A stretch of 64,000 nucleotides of DNA from Hyalangium versicolor (GTDB lineage Bacteria > Myxococcota > Myxococcia > Myxococcales > Myxococcaceae). Each line of letters opens with the position of its first letter. Position 1 is the first letter of the stretch. This document shows, piece by piece, positions 35,057-44,765 of this stretch. The position numbers were made by a program, and so were the translations under genes. The notes beneath the pieces are model-generated. The model was not told the DNA's origin and did not search any database. It saw nothing but the letters and a program-made list of their open reading frames with translations. The DNA lies in assembly GCF_020103695.1 (NCBI RefSeq), contig NZ_JAHXBF010000016.1, positions 61,692 through 125,691 on the forward strand. The letters run 5' to 3'.

Positions 35057-35920
35057 ATGGTGGTTCAGCAGGTACGCGATGCCTCAGCGGCAACGTTCGA
35101 CGTCTTCACGGAGAAGGAGTTGGCCGAGCACCGGCGCCAGGAAGGCGCACGGGTCATCTCCCACGGCGGCCACTACTGGGAGCAGAAGGGAGCCCCGGGG
35201 TTCTTCCAACCCGTGCACCTGCTGGTGCGCCTCACTCCCGAGGAAGCCACCCGCCCCACCCCGCTGAGCTGGGGCTACCGCGCGGCGTTGGCTCCCGAGG
35301 CCGCGGAAGCCGCCAACGGCACCGTCCCTGTCGTGCGGCTGCCCGACCTGGAGAGCTACGGCCCCGACTGCCTCTCCTCGAATCGCAGGAACAAGCTCCG
35401 CAAGTGTCAGCGCCTCGTACAGATCGTCCAGGTGACGGGGCCCGCGCTCCTCGCCGAGCAGGGCTACGACACCGTCGTCGACGCCCTGGCGAGGACCCAG
35501 CACAAGAAGCCCCCCACCCGTGAGAGCTACCTCGCGGACATCCAGAAGTACTTCCGAAGCTTTCACTGGTGCGTGCTCGCGGGCCTGATCGACGGCAAGC
35601 TCGGCGGCTACCTGGATGGCTTCGTGGTGGATGGCATCGCGTATGGCGTCAACGCCTACTACGCCACGTGGGCCCTGCCGACCAACATCTCGACGGGCCT
35701 CGTCTTCGAGTTCGCGCAGATCTGCCGCCGGTTCGGCAACGTCCACACGCTCGTGGGAGGCCTGGACGCTCGCGAGGTGCCTCAGCTCCGGCAGTTCAAG
35801 GATGACATGGGGTTCGTCGTGGATCCGGTTCCCATCAAGTGGGACATGAACGCGCTCGCGCAGACGTTCATCCGCTGGCACCGGCCCCACACGTACTACC
35901 GGCTCACAGGCGAGGCCTGA
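35057..35920 (+). CDS. GNAT/FemAB-superfamily acyl- or aminoacyl-transferase
   Basis: 287 residues with no signal peptide. The sequence has a FemAB/GNAT-like core: SNRRNKLRKCQRLVQI, VVDALARTQHKKPPTRESYL, then GLIDGKLGGYLDGFVVDGIA and VGGLDAREVPQLRQFKDDMG. The last, G-x-D ... FK ... MGF, is the characteristic C-terminal pattern of FemX/GNAT-fold transferases. It probably acylates or aminoacylates a sugar or peptide. It lies directly before the polysaccharide locus and is likely part of it. GGAGG lies 11 bases before the ATG. It is a distant relative of the tandem pair at 48119-50144. Confidence 0.75.
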   Translation: MVVQQVRDASAATFDVFTEKELAEHRRQEGARVISHGGHYWEQKGAPGFFQPVHLLVRLTPEEATRPTPLSWGYRAALAPEAAEAANGTVPVVRLPDLESYGPDCLSSNRRNKLRKCQRLVQIVQVTGPALLAEQGYDTVVDALARTQHKKPPTRESYLADIQKYFRSFHWCVLAGLIDGKLGGYLDGFVVDGIAYGVNAYYATWALPTNISTGLVFEFAQICRRFGNVHTLVGGLDAREVPQLRQFKDDMGFVVDPVPIKWDMNALAQTFIRWHRPHTYYRLTGEA

Positions 35921-36063
35921 AGCCATCCCCGGGCGGACTCGCCCCGCAGGGCAGGTGATCTGTCATCCGCCCGCACCGTCCTATTCCCTTCCGGACAGCG
36001 GACACGCGCAGCGGCTTACGCGTGCCTCCCCGGTGCCGGAAGAATCGGTTTCGGAGGTTTCCG

Positions 36064-37185
36064 ATGAAGCGCGTCCTGTTGATGACCGGGATGCTCTGCC
36101 TGAGCGCGTGCGCCTGGGGTCCTGGTATGCACATGGACGAGGACGCCTTCCGGGAGCGGTATGCCGGCAAGGCGGACGGAGGCCCCGACGACGCGTTCGA
36201 GATCGTCTCGATCGATGCGGCACTGCTCAAGAAGCAACAGGAGACTCGCCTCCAGGAGCGTCCCGCTCCGAGGCAGGATCCGCTGGCCCAGGCCGCGGCG
36301 GACTACGACTACCGCGTGACGGCCCATGACGTGCTCAGCGTGATCGTCTGGGATCACCCCGAGCTCACGATCCCGGCGGGCGAGTTCCGGCCCGCCGAGG
36401 CCACCGGCCATCCCGTGTCGGCGGATGGGACGATGTTCTACCCCCATGTCGGAGTGATCCAGGTGGCGGGCAAGACACTGCGCGAGATCCGCGAGCTGCT
36501 GACGCAGCGCCTGGCGAGCGTCATCGAGCGCCCCCAGCTCGACGTGCGCGTGGTGGGCTTCCGAGGCCAGAAGGTCCAGGTCACCGGAGAGGTGGCCGCG
36601 CCCAGCAGCATCCCGATCACGGACGTGCCCCTGCGAGTCCAGGACGCCATCAGCCAGGCCCGAGGACTCACTGCGGAGGCGGACCTGCGTGAAGTCACCC
36701 TCAGCCGGGGTGGAAGGACGTTCGCTCTCGATCTACAGGCGCTCTACGAGCAGGGCGATGTCAGCCAGAACTGGCTCCTGCAGGACGGAGACATCCTCAA
36801 TGTCCCGGATCGCAGCCGCAACAAGGTCTTCGTCCTGGGCGAGGTCCGCAAGCCCTCCTCGCGACTCATGGTGAAGGGCCGGATGACGCTCGCGGAGGCC
36901 ATTGGCGACAGTGAGGGCTTCGATCCCGTCAGCTCGAACCCCTCCAAGGTCTACGTGATCCGAGGGAGCTTCGACCGGCCCTCCATCTACAAGCTCGACG
37001 CGCACTCGCCGGATGCGCTCCTGCTCGCCACGCAGTTCCAGCTTCAACCACGCGACGTCATCTTCGTCTCGGCGCACAACTTGACGCGGTGGAATCGGAT
37101 CATTACGCAGATCCAGCCAACAGTTCAGCTGCTCTGGCAGGCGATGGATACGGGGAACCGAGCCGTCATATTGCAGTCCCCATGA
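36064..37185 (+). CDS. wza: Wza-type polysaccharide export outer-membrane lipoprotein
   Basis: Start 36064 (GGAGG 6 bases upstream) gives 373 residues with lipobox LSAC (Cys16). The Poly_export/SLBB pattern is clear: DYRVTAHDVLSVIVWDHPEL (about residues 80-100), DGTMFYPHVGVIQVAGKTLR, VQVTGEVAAPSSIPIT, and a second SLBB (VFVLGEVRKPSSRLMV) with a C-terminal amphipathic segment near NLTRWNRIITQIQPTVQLLW, fitting the octameric pore. It exports polysaccharide across the outer membrane. The last four bases ATGA also begin the downstream kinase gene, so translation is coupled. Confidence 0.93.
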   Translation: MKRVLLMTGMLCLSACAWGPGMHMDEDAFRERYAGKADGGPDDAFEIVSIDAALLKKQQETRLQERPAPRQDPLAQAAADYDYRVTAHDVLSVIVWDHPELTIPAGEFRPAEATGHPVSADGTMFYPHVGVIQVAGKTLREIRELLTQRLASVIERPQLDVRVVGFRGQKVQVTGEVAAPSSIPITDVPLRVQDAISQARGLTAEADLREVTLSRGGRTFALDLQALYEQGDVSQNWLLQDGDILNVPDRSRNKVFVLGEVRKPSSRLMVKGRMTLAEAIGDSEGFDPVSSNPSKVYVIRGSFDRPSIYKLDAHSPDALLLATQFQLQPRDVIFVSAHNLTRWNRIITQIQPTVQLLWQAMDTGNRAVILQSP

Positions 37186-39404
37186 CGAGTACCCCCGGCT
37201 CAAAGGACATTGCCCGCTCCAGCCAGGGAGCCTCCGACGACGAGCTCGACCTGGGCAGTTACCTGGGAATCCTGCTCGAGTATCGAGCATCGATCATCGT
37301 GATGCTCGCCCTCACGTTCCTGGGGGGAGTGCTGTACCTGACGGCGACGGCGCCCATCTATCGCGCCAGTGCCACCCTGCAGATCGAGCAGAAGACCAGC
37401 AGCCTCGGAGATCTCGACCAGCTGCTCGCTCACTTCTCCGGGGAGACCTCCACCGAGATCGAACTCCTCAGCTCGCGGACCCTGCTGGGCCGCGTCGCGG
37501 ACGAGCTGCACCTGGAGCTCGACGTTCGGCCCCGGTACTTCCCAGTGCTGGGGGCAGCGCTCGCCCGCGCCCACACGGGACCGGGCCTCGCCAGCACGCC
37601 CCTGTGGGGACTGGACCGGTTTGCCTGGGGAGGAGAGCGCCTCCAGGTGGAGCGGATCCACGTGCCTTCGGAGCTGGAGGACGTTCCGCTCACACTCGTG
37701 GCGGGCGAGCCCGGCGAGTACACGCTCCTGGGCAGGAACTCCCAGGTGCTGCTCCAGGGACGTGTCGGGAGTCCCGCAGCGGCACCACCGGGGCTGCCCC
37801 AGCCGGTCGAGCTCCTCGTCTCCGAGCTCATCGCCCGCCCGGGAACGCAGTTCCGGGTGACGCAGCGCTCCCGCTCCCAGGTAGTGGAGGAACTCCAGGG
37901 CGACTTGCGCCTGACCGAGAAGGGCCTCAACACCGGCATCCTCGCCGCGACGCTGGAGGGAGAGGAGCCCGGGAAGATCGCCTCGATCCTCGAAGCCCTC
38001 TCCCTCCACTACGTCCGCTACAACGTCGAGCGCAGGAGCGAGGACGCCGAGAAGACGCTCGTGTTCCTCGACTCGCAGCTGCCCGGCCTGCGCCAGGAAG
38101 TGGAGCGTGCCGAGGCGGCCCTGAGCGCCCACCGCTCCGGGAAGGGGAACGTCGACCTGGGGCTGGAGGCCCAGTCGATCCTGGAGCGGAGCGCCAACCT
38201 CGAGAAGTCGATCTCGACGCTCCTGCTCGAGCGCTCCGAGCTGCGGCAGCGCTTCACCGAGAGCCACCCCACGCTCGTCGCCACGACCCGCAAGCTGGCG
38301 CGGCTGCGGACCGATCAGGCGGCGCTCAACTCCCAGCTCAAGGCCCTGCCGGAAGCGGAGCTCGAGTCCGCCCGGCTCATGCGCGACGTGAAGGTAGCCA
38401 ATGAGCTGTACCTCCAGCTCAACAACAAGGCGCAGGAGTACCGCGTCCTGAAGGCGAGCACCGTCGGCAATGCGCGCATCGTCGATGTGCCCGTGGTGAG
38501 CCGCGTTCCCGTGCGGCCCAGCAAGCCCGGTGTGGTCGCGGTCAGCCTCGTGCTGGGGCTGACGCTCGGCATCGCGCTCGCCTTCGCCCGCCAGGGACTC
38601 CGTCGAGGCGTGTCGTCCCCCGCCGTGATCGAAGCGGAGTTCGGCGTTCCCGTCTTCGCCACCCTCCCCTCCAGCCCGCTTCCGTCGCGGCCCCGACGGA
38701 AGCGGGCGTCTTCGGGCGAGTGGCTCCCCATCCTGGCCCGGACCCAGCCGCACGATCCCGTCATCGAGAGCATGCGCGGACTTCGGACCCGGCTCCTGCT
38801 CGCGCTGGAGTCCTCCCGCAACAACGTCATCGCCATCACCGGCCCGAGCCCGAGCGTGGGCAAGTCCTTCGTCTCGCTCAACCTCGCCTGCGTGCTCGCG
38901 GACTGTGGAAAGCGCGTCCTGCTGGTGGACGCGAACCTCCGAGGGAGCTGGCTCCACCGCTGCTTCGCCACCGAGCGTGCCCAGGGACTCTCCGAACTCC
39001 TCGGCGGATCGATCCCCCTGGAGAAGGCCATCCGAAGGATTCCCGGGCAGAGCCTGTCCTTCCTTCCCACCGGCACCCTTCCCTCCAATCCCTCCGAGCT
39101 CCTGCTGAGCGCCCGGTTCAAGGAACTCGTGACGCAACTGTCGGCTGAGCACGACCTCGTCCTCATCGACACGCCTCCCATCCTCGCCGTGACGGACGCG
39201 GCGCTCGTGGGGCGACACGCGGGCGTGAACCTCATGGTGGTGCGCGCCGGAGCCCATCCGATGAAGGAGATCGCGGCGGCGCTCCACCGGTTCGAGCAGC
39301 ACGGCACGCCGGTGCAGGGGGTCATCCTCAACGGAGCGCCACGCTCGTCGAGGGCTCGCGCCGCGAGCGGCATCTACCAGTACGACTACCCGACCGTGAG
39401 CTGA
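37182..39404 (+). CDS. wzc: fused chain-length regulator and BY-kinase (Wzc-type)
   Basis: The start at 37182 overlaps the wza stop by 4 bases. 740 residues: a Wzz-like N-terminus (first membrane segment about 31-52), periplasmic coiled region (about 60-420), second membrane segment (about 437-457) and a cytoplasmic BY-kinase. Kinase motifs: Walker A GPSPSVGKSF, Walker A' LLVDANLRG, Walker B LVLIDTPP. The C-terminal tyrosine cluster is short, IYQYDYPTVS with three Tyr, compared with the usual 4-7. It controls chain length and coordinates the export pore and polymerase through phosphorylation cycles. Confidence 0.93.
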   Translation: MTSTPGSKDIARSSQGASDDELDLGSYLGILLEYRASIIVMLALTFLGGVLYLTATAPIYRASATLQIEQKTSSLGDLDQLLAHFSGETSTEIELLSSRTLLGRVADELHLELDVRPRYFPVLGAALARAHTGPGLASTPLWGLDRFAWGGERLQVERIHVPSELEDVPLTLVAGEPGEYTLLGRNSQVLLQGRVGSPAAAPPGLPQPVELLVSELIARPGTQFRVTQRSRSQVVEELQGDLRLTEKGLNTGILAATLEGEEPGKIASILEALSLHYVRYNVERRSEDAEKTLVFLDSQLPGLRQEVERAEAALSAHRSGKGNVDLGLEAQSILERSANLEKSISTLLLERSELRQRFTESHPTLVATTRKLARLRTDQAALNSQLKALPEAELESARLMRDVKVANELYLQLNNKAQEYRVLKASTVGNARIVDVPVVSRVPVRPSKPGVVAVSLVLGLTLGIALAFARQGLRRGVSSPAVIEAEFGVPVFATLPSSPLPSRPRRKRASSGEWLPILARTQPHDPVIESMRGLRTRLLLALESSRNNVIAITGPSPSVGKSFVSLNLACVLADCGKRVLLVDANLRGSWLHRCFATERAQGLSELLGGSIPLEKAIRRIPGQSLSFLPTGTLPSNPSELLLSARFKELVTQLSAEHDLVLIDTPPILAVTDAALVGRHAGVNLMVVRAGAHPMKEIAAALHRFEQHGTPVQGVILNGAPRSSRARAASGIYQYDYPTVS

Positions 39405-39422
39405 GCGAAGGCTGGAGCCCCC

Positions 39423-40694
39423 ATGAGCTGGATCCGACGCACAGCATTGGGCCTCATTGCCGCGCTCTACGTGCTGGCGGGCCGCTGGGGATTTCACAGG
39501 CTCGCCTCCGCGGAGCCCGACCCGAATCCGTTCCTGGAACTCCGGCTGTGGATCGTCATGGGCGGGCTGATGCTCGCGGCCGTGGGGCTGGTCCACCGGG
39601 CTCACCGTCCAGCACGCTCGAGAGAGACTCGGATCGACACCCGGCTCACCACCGCGCTGCTGCTGTTCTTCGGATATCTGGCGACCAGCGCGCTCTGGTC
39701 TCCCGACGCGAGCTTTGCCCTGGCGAAGCTCTACGATCTCGCCCTCGTCTGCGTGATGAGCGTGGGCTTCGGGCTCGCCTCGCTCCGCCAACCCTCGGAG
39801 CGCGTGCTGGATGCGTTCTGGGCCGTGGTGGTCACCGCCACCGCGCTGCTCGCCGTCACGGGCGTGCGCCAGTTGCTGGGCGGCGGCGGGGGAGCACGGC
39901 TGGCCGTGCTGGGAGGAGGACCGAACATCTTCGCGCGGCTCATGGGGCTGCTCGCGCTCGGCGCGCTGTACTTCTGGTACCGCCGGGGACAGGCCTGGCT
40001 TTGGATTCCCCTCGCGGCCACGGGGGTGATCCTCGCGCTGCTCACCGGCTCCCGTGGGGGCTCGGGAGCCATCATCGCCGGCATCGCGACCTTTCTCATC
40101 GTGGGGCGAGTGCCGCTGCGCCGGATCGCCATCCTGTCGCTGCTCGCCACGGCCGCCGTCGTGATGGTGACGCTGCTCTCGCCCCTGGGCCAGGCGCTCA
40201 ACCGCTCTGTGGAGGAGCGCTTCCTGCGCCTGACCCTGAAGTACGACGGAGGCAACGCCTCGGAGAGCAAGGTGTACCTCTCCGGGCGCGAGGTCCTCTA
40301 TCAAGCCGCCTACGAACTCGGGCTCGACCACCCGGTGGCGGGAGCAGGGCTCTCGGCATTCCCGGCGCTGGGACTGGGCGTCTACCCCCACAACCTCTTC
40401 CTGGAGGTGTTCTGTGAGGGAGGCGTGCTGGGTCTCGCGTTCCTCGCCTGGGTCCTGCTCACCTTCGTCCGCACGGTCCTGCGAGCGCGCGGCGGGCTCG
40501 ATGGCGCCACCGTCGGAGCCGCGGTGCTGATCCTGATCGGCAGCCAGTCCAGCGGAGACCTCTACGACTGCCGGGCGCTCTACCTGCTGATGGCGATGGC
40601 CGCGTGCACCTCGGCCGCCGGGCGCCGCTCCGCTCCTGCCTCACTTCCTCAAGCCCTTCCCGCAGCTCACCCCGTCGTTCCCGGAGTCACGTGA
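39423..40694 (+). CDS. O-antigen polymerase/ligase-type membrane protein (probable Wzy)
   Basis: 423 residues with about 10-12 hydrophobic segments and a large extracytoplasmic loop, ending in the Wzy_C motif YPHNLFLEVFCEGGVLG near residue 325. Wzy polymerises repeat units and WaaL-type ligases attach them to lipid A; the family signature does not separate the two. The gene lies between the Wzc and glycosyltransferase genes of a Wzx/Wzy locus, and no other polymerase candidate is present, so Wzy is the better guess. The next gene begins one base after its stop. Confidence 0.85.
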   Translation: MSWIRRTALGLIAALYVLAGRWGFHRLASAEPDPNPFLELRLWIVMGGLMLAAVGLVHRAHRPARSRETRIDTRLTTALLLFFGYLATSALWSPDASFALAKLYDLALVCVMSVGFGLASLRQPSERVLDAFWAVVVTATALLAVTGVRQLLGGGGGARLAVLGGGPNIFARLMGLLALGALYFWYRRGQAWLWIPLAATGVILALLTGSRGGSGAIIAGIATFLIVGRVPLRRIAILSLLATAAVVMVTLLSPLGQALNRSVEERFLRLTLKYDGGNASESKVYLSGREVLYQAAYELGLDHPVAGAGLSAFPALGLGVYPHNLFLEVFCEGGVLGLAFLAWVLLTFVRTVLRARGGLDGATVGAAVLILIGSQSSGDLYDCRALYLLMAMAACTSAAGRRSAPASLPQALPAAHPVVPGVT

Positions 40695-40695
40695 C

Positions 40696-41913
40696 ATGAA
40701 GATCATCTACCTCCACCAGTACTTCAACACCCCCTCGATGCACGGTGGAACCCGTTCCTACGAGCTTGCCCGCCGGCTGGTGGGAATGGGCCACGAGGTG
40801 CACATGGTGACCTCGGACACGCAGCCCTCTCCGGGCGCGAAGGGCTGGCGCGTATCGAACGAGAGTGGAATCCGCGTGCACTGGCTCCCGGTGCCCTACT
40901 CCAACTCCATGCAGTACACGGACCGGATGCGCGCCTTCGGCCACTTCGCCGTCAACTCCGCGCACCGGGCCACCCAGCTCACGGGGGACGTGGTCTTCGC
41001 CACAAGCACGCCGCTGACCATCGCGGTCCCGGGCATCTTCGCCTCGCGCTGGAACCGGAAGCCCATGGTCTTCGAGGTGCGGGATCTCTGGCCCGCCATT
41101 CCCATCGCCGTCGGCGCCCTCAAGAGCCGCCCCGCCATCGTCGCCGCGCAGATGCTCGAGCGGGCCGCCTATGCGGGAGCGGCGCACATCGTCGCGCTGT
41201 CGCCCGGAATGAAGGCCGGGGTCGAGGCGGCGGGCGTATCCTCGGAGAAGATCACCGTCATCCCCAACCTCTGCGATCCGGAGCGCTTCCAGGTTCCGAC
41301 ATCGGCGGGTGCGGAGTTCCGGCAGAAATACTCGTGGCTCGGGGATCGGCCCATGGTGCTGTACGCGGGCACGCTGGGCCTGGTGAACGGCGTGGACTAC
41401 CTCGTGCGGATCGCCGCGGACATGGTCAAGCGCGACCCGGAGGTGCGCTTCGTCATCATGGGCCAGGGCCGGGAGGAGAGCACCCTGCATACACTCGCTG
41501 ACCGGCTGGGCGTACGCGAGCGCAACCTCTTCTTCCTGCCCAGCGTGCCCAAGGCCGAGGTCCCCAAGGTGCTCTCCGCGGCCACCATCGCCACCTCCCT
41601 CTTCACGGACGTGCCGGGCATGCAGGACAACTCCGCGAACAAGTTCTTCGATGCGCTCGCTGCGGGCCGCCCGCTCGCGCTCAACTACGGAGGATGGCAG
41701 GCGGAACTCGTCGAGCAGGAGCAGTTCGGCCTGTGCCTGCCGTCCAAGGATCCCACCGCCGCCTCGGAACTGCTGGCCAACCGGCTCCGAGACCCCCAGT
41801 GGCTGGCTGACGCAGGGGCACGGGCCCGGCAGCTCGGCCAGGAGCGCTTCTCGGCGGACACCGCGGCCCGCAGGCTCTCGGCGGTGCTCCAACAAGTGGT
41901 GGCCAACGCGTGA
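40696..41913 (+). CDS. GT4-family glycosyltransferase (WbuB-like)
   Basis: 405 residues with a GT-B fold: IIYLHQYFNTPSMHGGTRSY (N-terminal Rossmann start), YAGAAHIVALSPGM, ITVIPNLCDPERF, then a C-terminal domain with MVLYAGTLGLVNGVDYLVRI, RNLFFLPSVPKAEVPKVL and DNSANKFFDALAAGRPLALN (the E-x7-E-like donor-binding helix here reads NKFFDALA). GT4 enzymes transfer a sugar from a nucleotide donor to the growing lipid-linked repeat. Sugar specificity is unknown. The gene overlaps the downstream flippase by 4 bases (GTGA). Confidence 0.92.
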   Translation: MKIIYLHQYFNTPSMHGGTRSYELARRLVGMGHEVHMVTSDTQPSPGAKGWRVSNESGIRVHWLPVPYSNSMQYTDRMRAFGHFAVNSAHRATQLTGDVVFATSTPLTIAVPGIFASRWNRKPMVFEVRDLWPAIPIAVGALKSRPAIVAAQMLERAAYAGAAHIVALSPGMKAGVEAAGVSSEKITVIPNLCDPERFQVPTSAGAEFRQKYSWLGDRPMVLYAGTLGLVNGVDYLVRIAADMVKRDPEVRFVIMGQGREESTLHTLADRLGVRERNLFFLPSVPKAEVPKVLSAATIATSLFTDVPGMQDNSANKFFDALAAGRPLALNYGGWQAELVEQEQFGLCLPSKDPTAASELLANRLRDPQWLADAGARARQLGQERFSADTAARRLSAVLQQVVANA

Positions 41914-43226
41914 CCCGACAGCTCCAGCGGTCGGTGGGCGGGAACTTCGCGTGGACCCTCACGGCCGGGCTGGTGTACGCGCTCGCGCAGTGGGGGGTCC
42001 TGGTCGCCTATGCGCGGCTGGGCACCATGGAGCTGCTCGGCGAGTTCGCCCTCGGCCTGGCGATCACCGCGCCGGTGATGCTGCTGGCGCGGATGCAGAT
42101 GCGCACCCTCCAGGCCACCGACGCCCGGGGCATCTACGCGTTCGAGCACTACCTGGGGCTGATGGTGCTCAACGTGCTCGGAGGCGTGCTGGTGTGCTGC
42201 GCCATCGCCCTGGTGGCGGGGTACTCGGCGCGTGCCAGCCTCGTCATCGCGCTGCTGGCGCTGGCCAAGGGCTTCGAGGCCGTCAGCGAGGTGTTCTACG
42301 GCGCCCTCCAGCGAACCGAGCGGATGAGCCTCATCGCCCGCTCGATCATCGCCAAGAGCGTGCTCTCCGTGGTGCTCGTGGCGCTCGCGCTCCTCCTCAC
42401 GGGGAGCGCGGTTGTCGCGGCGGCGGCCCTGGGCCTCTCGTGGGCCATCGTGCTCTTCCTGTTCGACTCGCAGGCATACCGGCGCGAGTTCGGAGGAGAG
42501 CGCCCCTGGGGCCTGCTGTGGCGGACACCCTGGCGCCACGAGGGACTCCGGCTGAAGGGCCTGCTGGGGCTCGCCTACGCGCTCGGGATCACGGCCCTGC
42601 TGGGTTCGCTGCGCCCCAATGTCCCCCGCTATGTCCTGGAGGCACGCTTCGGCCAGGCCGAGCTGGGCATGTATGCCGCGCTCGCGTACCTCACGGCGCT
42701 GGGAGGCCGGGTGGTGCATGCGCTCGGGCAGGCCGTCAGTCCCCGGCTCGGGCGTTATCACACAGCCGGAGATCAACACCGCTATGGCCGCATGCTCCTG
42801 AGCTTCACGGGAGGTGCCGCGCTGGTGGGCGTCTGTGCCATCACGGGCGCAGCGCTGTTCGGCCGCTGGGCACTGACGCTCCTGTACGGAGCAGCCTACG
42901 CCCAGAACCCCTCGCTGTTCATCTGGCTGATGGTGGCCGCCGCGCTGGAGTACGTCTGCGTGAGCTTGCAGATCGGACTCACGGCGGCGAGGGAGCTGAA
43001 GGCCCAGGCGCTCATGCTGGCCGCCTCCATCGTCGTGGTCGCGCTGGGCAGCGCGTGGTGGGTGCCCTCCGTGGGGCCCGTGGGTGCGGCATGGGCGCTG
43101 GCGCTGGGCTGGTTCGTCGAGCTGGTCTGCAGTGCGTGGCTCACCTGGCGCGCCTGGAGGCGGATCGGGCTCCAGGAGGCGGCCGTCCCATCCCGCGTCG
43201 CTCCCGAAGTGGACGCCGCGCCCTGA
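41910..43226 (+). CDS. wzx: Wzx-type oligosaccharide flippase
   Basis: GTG 41910 overlaps the stop of the glycosyltransferase gene. 438 residues with about 12 predicted membrane segments in the MOP/polysaccharide-transport pattern, for example GNFAWTLTAGLVYALAQWGV, ARLGTMELLGEFALGLAITA and VPRYVLEARFGQAELGMYAA. It would move undecaprenyl-linked repeat units from the cytoplasmic to the periplasmic side for polymerisation. The gene is followed by 200 bases before the UDP-sugar dehydrogenase, so a new transcription start there is possible. Confidence 0.9.
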   Translation: MTRQLQRSVGGNFAWTLTAGLVYALAQWGVLVAYARLGTMELLGEFALGLAITAPVMLLARMQMRTLQATDARGIYAFEHYLGLMVLNVLGGVLVCCAIALVAGYSARASLVIALLALAKGFEAVSEVFYGALQRTERMSLIARSIIAKSVLSVVLVALALLLTGSAVVAAAALGLSWAIVLFLFDSQAYRREFGGERPWGLLWRTPWRHEGLRLKGLLGLAYALGITALLGSLRPNVPRYVLEARFGQAELGMYAALAYLTALGGRVVHALGQAVSPRLGRYHTAGDQHRYGRMLLSFTGGAALVGVCAITGAALFGRWALTLLYGAAYAQNPSLFIWLMVAAALEYVCVSLQIGLTAARELKAQALMLAASIVVVALGSAWWVPSVGPVGAAWALALGWFVELVCSAWLTWRAWRRIGLQEAAVPSRVAPEVDAAP

Positions 43227-43426
43227 GGCCGACATCGCGTGACGGCGGATGTTCGGACACGGACAACCGGATCCGGCTCGGGGGATCGTGGTGAGCATTC
43301 AGCAAGGCGCCTACTTTCCTGCACGCTTGAAGCGCGCGGCGCTGCTGGGAGGCCGAAACGAGCCTCTCGGCAGTGCCTTGGGATGGGCGAGGGCGGGGGG
43401 GGAACCTTCTCATCAGGCAGGCGGAC

Positions 43427-44728
43427 ATGAAGATTGCAGTGATTGGTACGGGCTACGTGGGCCTCGTGGTGGGGGCTTGCTTCGCGGACTCTGGCAACGA
43501 CGTGGTCTGCGTGGACATCAACGCCGAGAAGATCCGGCAACTGCGCGCGGGAGAGGTGCCCATCTACGAGCCGGGGCTGGAGGAGCTCCTCGTGCGCAAC
43601 GTGCGCGAGGGGCGGCTCTCCTTCACCACGGAGCTGGCGAGCGCCGTGGGCAACTCACAGGTGGTCTTCATCGCCGTGGGGACACCCGAGGGCGAGAATG
43701 GAGACGCGGACCTGCGCCACGTGCTCTCCGCGGCCGAAGCCATTGGCCGAGCCCTGAAGCAGTACACCCTCATCGTGGACAAGAGCACCGTCCCGGTGGG
43801 CACGGCGGAGCGGGTCCGGCGCACCATCGCCTCGGTGACGCAGGTCGCGTTCGACGTGGTCTCCAACCCCGAGTTCCTCAAGGAGGGCGCGGCGATCGAG
43901 GACTTCACCAGACCGGACCGCGTGGTGATCGGGACGAACAGCGAGAAGGCACGCACGGTGATGGCGGACCTCTATTCGCCCTTCATGCGCACGGGCAGCC
44001 CGCTGCTCTTCATGGATACCGCCAGCGCCGAGCTGACGAAGTACACGGCCAACGCCATGCTGGCTACGCGCATCTCCTTCATGAACGACATCGCCTGCCT
44101 CTGCGAGCGCGTGGGCGCGGACGTGGAGATGGTGCGCAAGGGGATCGGTACGGACAAGCGCATCGGGCACTCGTTCCTCTTCCCGGGTGTGGGCTACGGC
44201 GGAAGCTGCTTCCCCAAGGACGTCAAGGCGCTCGGGATCACCGCGAGGGACGCCGGCCTCGAGTTCGATCTGCTGCGCGCCGTGGAGCGCACCAACGAGC
44301 GGCACAAGCGCCTGCTGGTGACCAAGGCGGTGCGCCACTTCGGCTCCTCGCTCGAGGGGCGCAGGGTCGGGGTATGGGGGCTCGCCTTCAAGCCGAAGAC
44401 GGACGACATGCGAGAGGCGCCCTCCATCGAGATCATCGAGGGCCTGCTGGCCAAGGGGGCCCAGGTCACCGCGCATGATCCCGTGGCACTGGAGAGCGCA
44501 CGGCGTGTGTTCGGCAACCGCATCACCTATGCCCCGGGCCCCTACGCGGCGGCCGAGGGGATGGATGCGCTCTTCATCGTCACCGAGTGGAACGAGTTCC
44601 GGCACCCGGACTTCGATCGGCTGAAGCACCTCATGAAGACGCCCGTCATCTTCGACGGCCGGAACCTCTTCGAGCCCGAGCGGATGCGCCTGCGCGGGTT
44701 CACCTACTTCTGCCTGGGGCGCACCTGA
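43427..44728 (+). CDS. ugd: UDP-glucose/GDP-mannose-family 6-dehydrogenase
   Basis: ATG 43427 is used because the Rossmann start MKIAVIGTGYVGLVVGACFA begins there; the earlier ATG 43373 adds 18 residues with no pattern. 433 residues, the normal length. The catalytic cysteine is in FPGVGYGGSCFPKD (Cys261), with AEMVKYTANAxLA-like EL(T)KYTANAML and a C-terminal nucleotide-binding region (FIVTEWNEFRHPDF). It oxidises UDP-glucose to UDP-glucuronate, or a related UDP-sugar. The product could be incorporated as an acidic sugar in the locus polysaccharide. Confidence 0.93.
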   Translation: MKIAVIGTGYVGLVVGACFADSGNDVVCVDINAEKIRQLRAGEVPIYEPGLEELLVRNVREGRLSFTTELASAVGNSQVVFIAVGTPEGENGDADLRHVLSAAEAIGRALKQYTLIVDKSTVPVGTAERVRRTIASVTQVAFDVVSNPEFLKEGAAIEDFTRPDRVVIGTNSEKARTVMADLYSPFMRTGSPLLFMDTASAELTKYTANAMLATRISFMNDIACLCERVGADVEMVRKGIGTDKRIGHSFLFPGVGYGGSCFPKDVKALGITARDAGLEFDLLRAVERTNERHKRLLVTKAVRHFGSSLEGRRVGVWGLAFKPKTDDMREAPSIEIIEGLLAKGAQVTAHDPVALESARRVFGNRITYAPGPYAAAEGMDALFIVTEWNEFRHPDFDRLKHLMKTPVIFDGRNLFEPERMRLRGFTYFCLGRT

Positions 44729-44765
44729 GCGCGGGGCCTGCGATTCACACCGGAGGGAGAACACC

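Noticed and set aside
37200..40391. A 1063-codon open frame on the opposite strand of the kinase and polymerase genes
   Set aside because: It is a high-GC shadow of real genes on the plus strand, has no ribosome-binding site or domain, and is rich in His/Arg/Gln as expected of complementary third positions.
43267..43276. CCGGATCCGG palindrome upstream of the UDP-sugar dehydrogenase
   Set aside because: A short GC-rich palindrome of this size is expected by chance; no second element is nearby.
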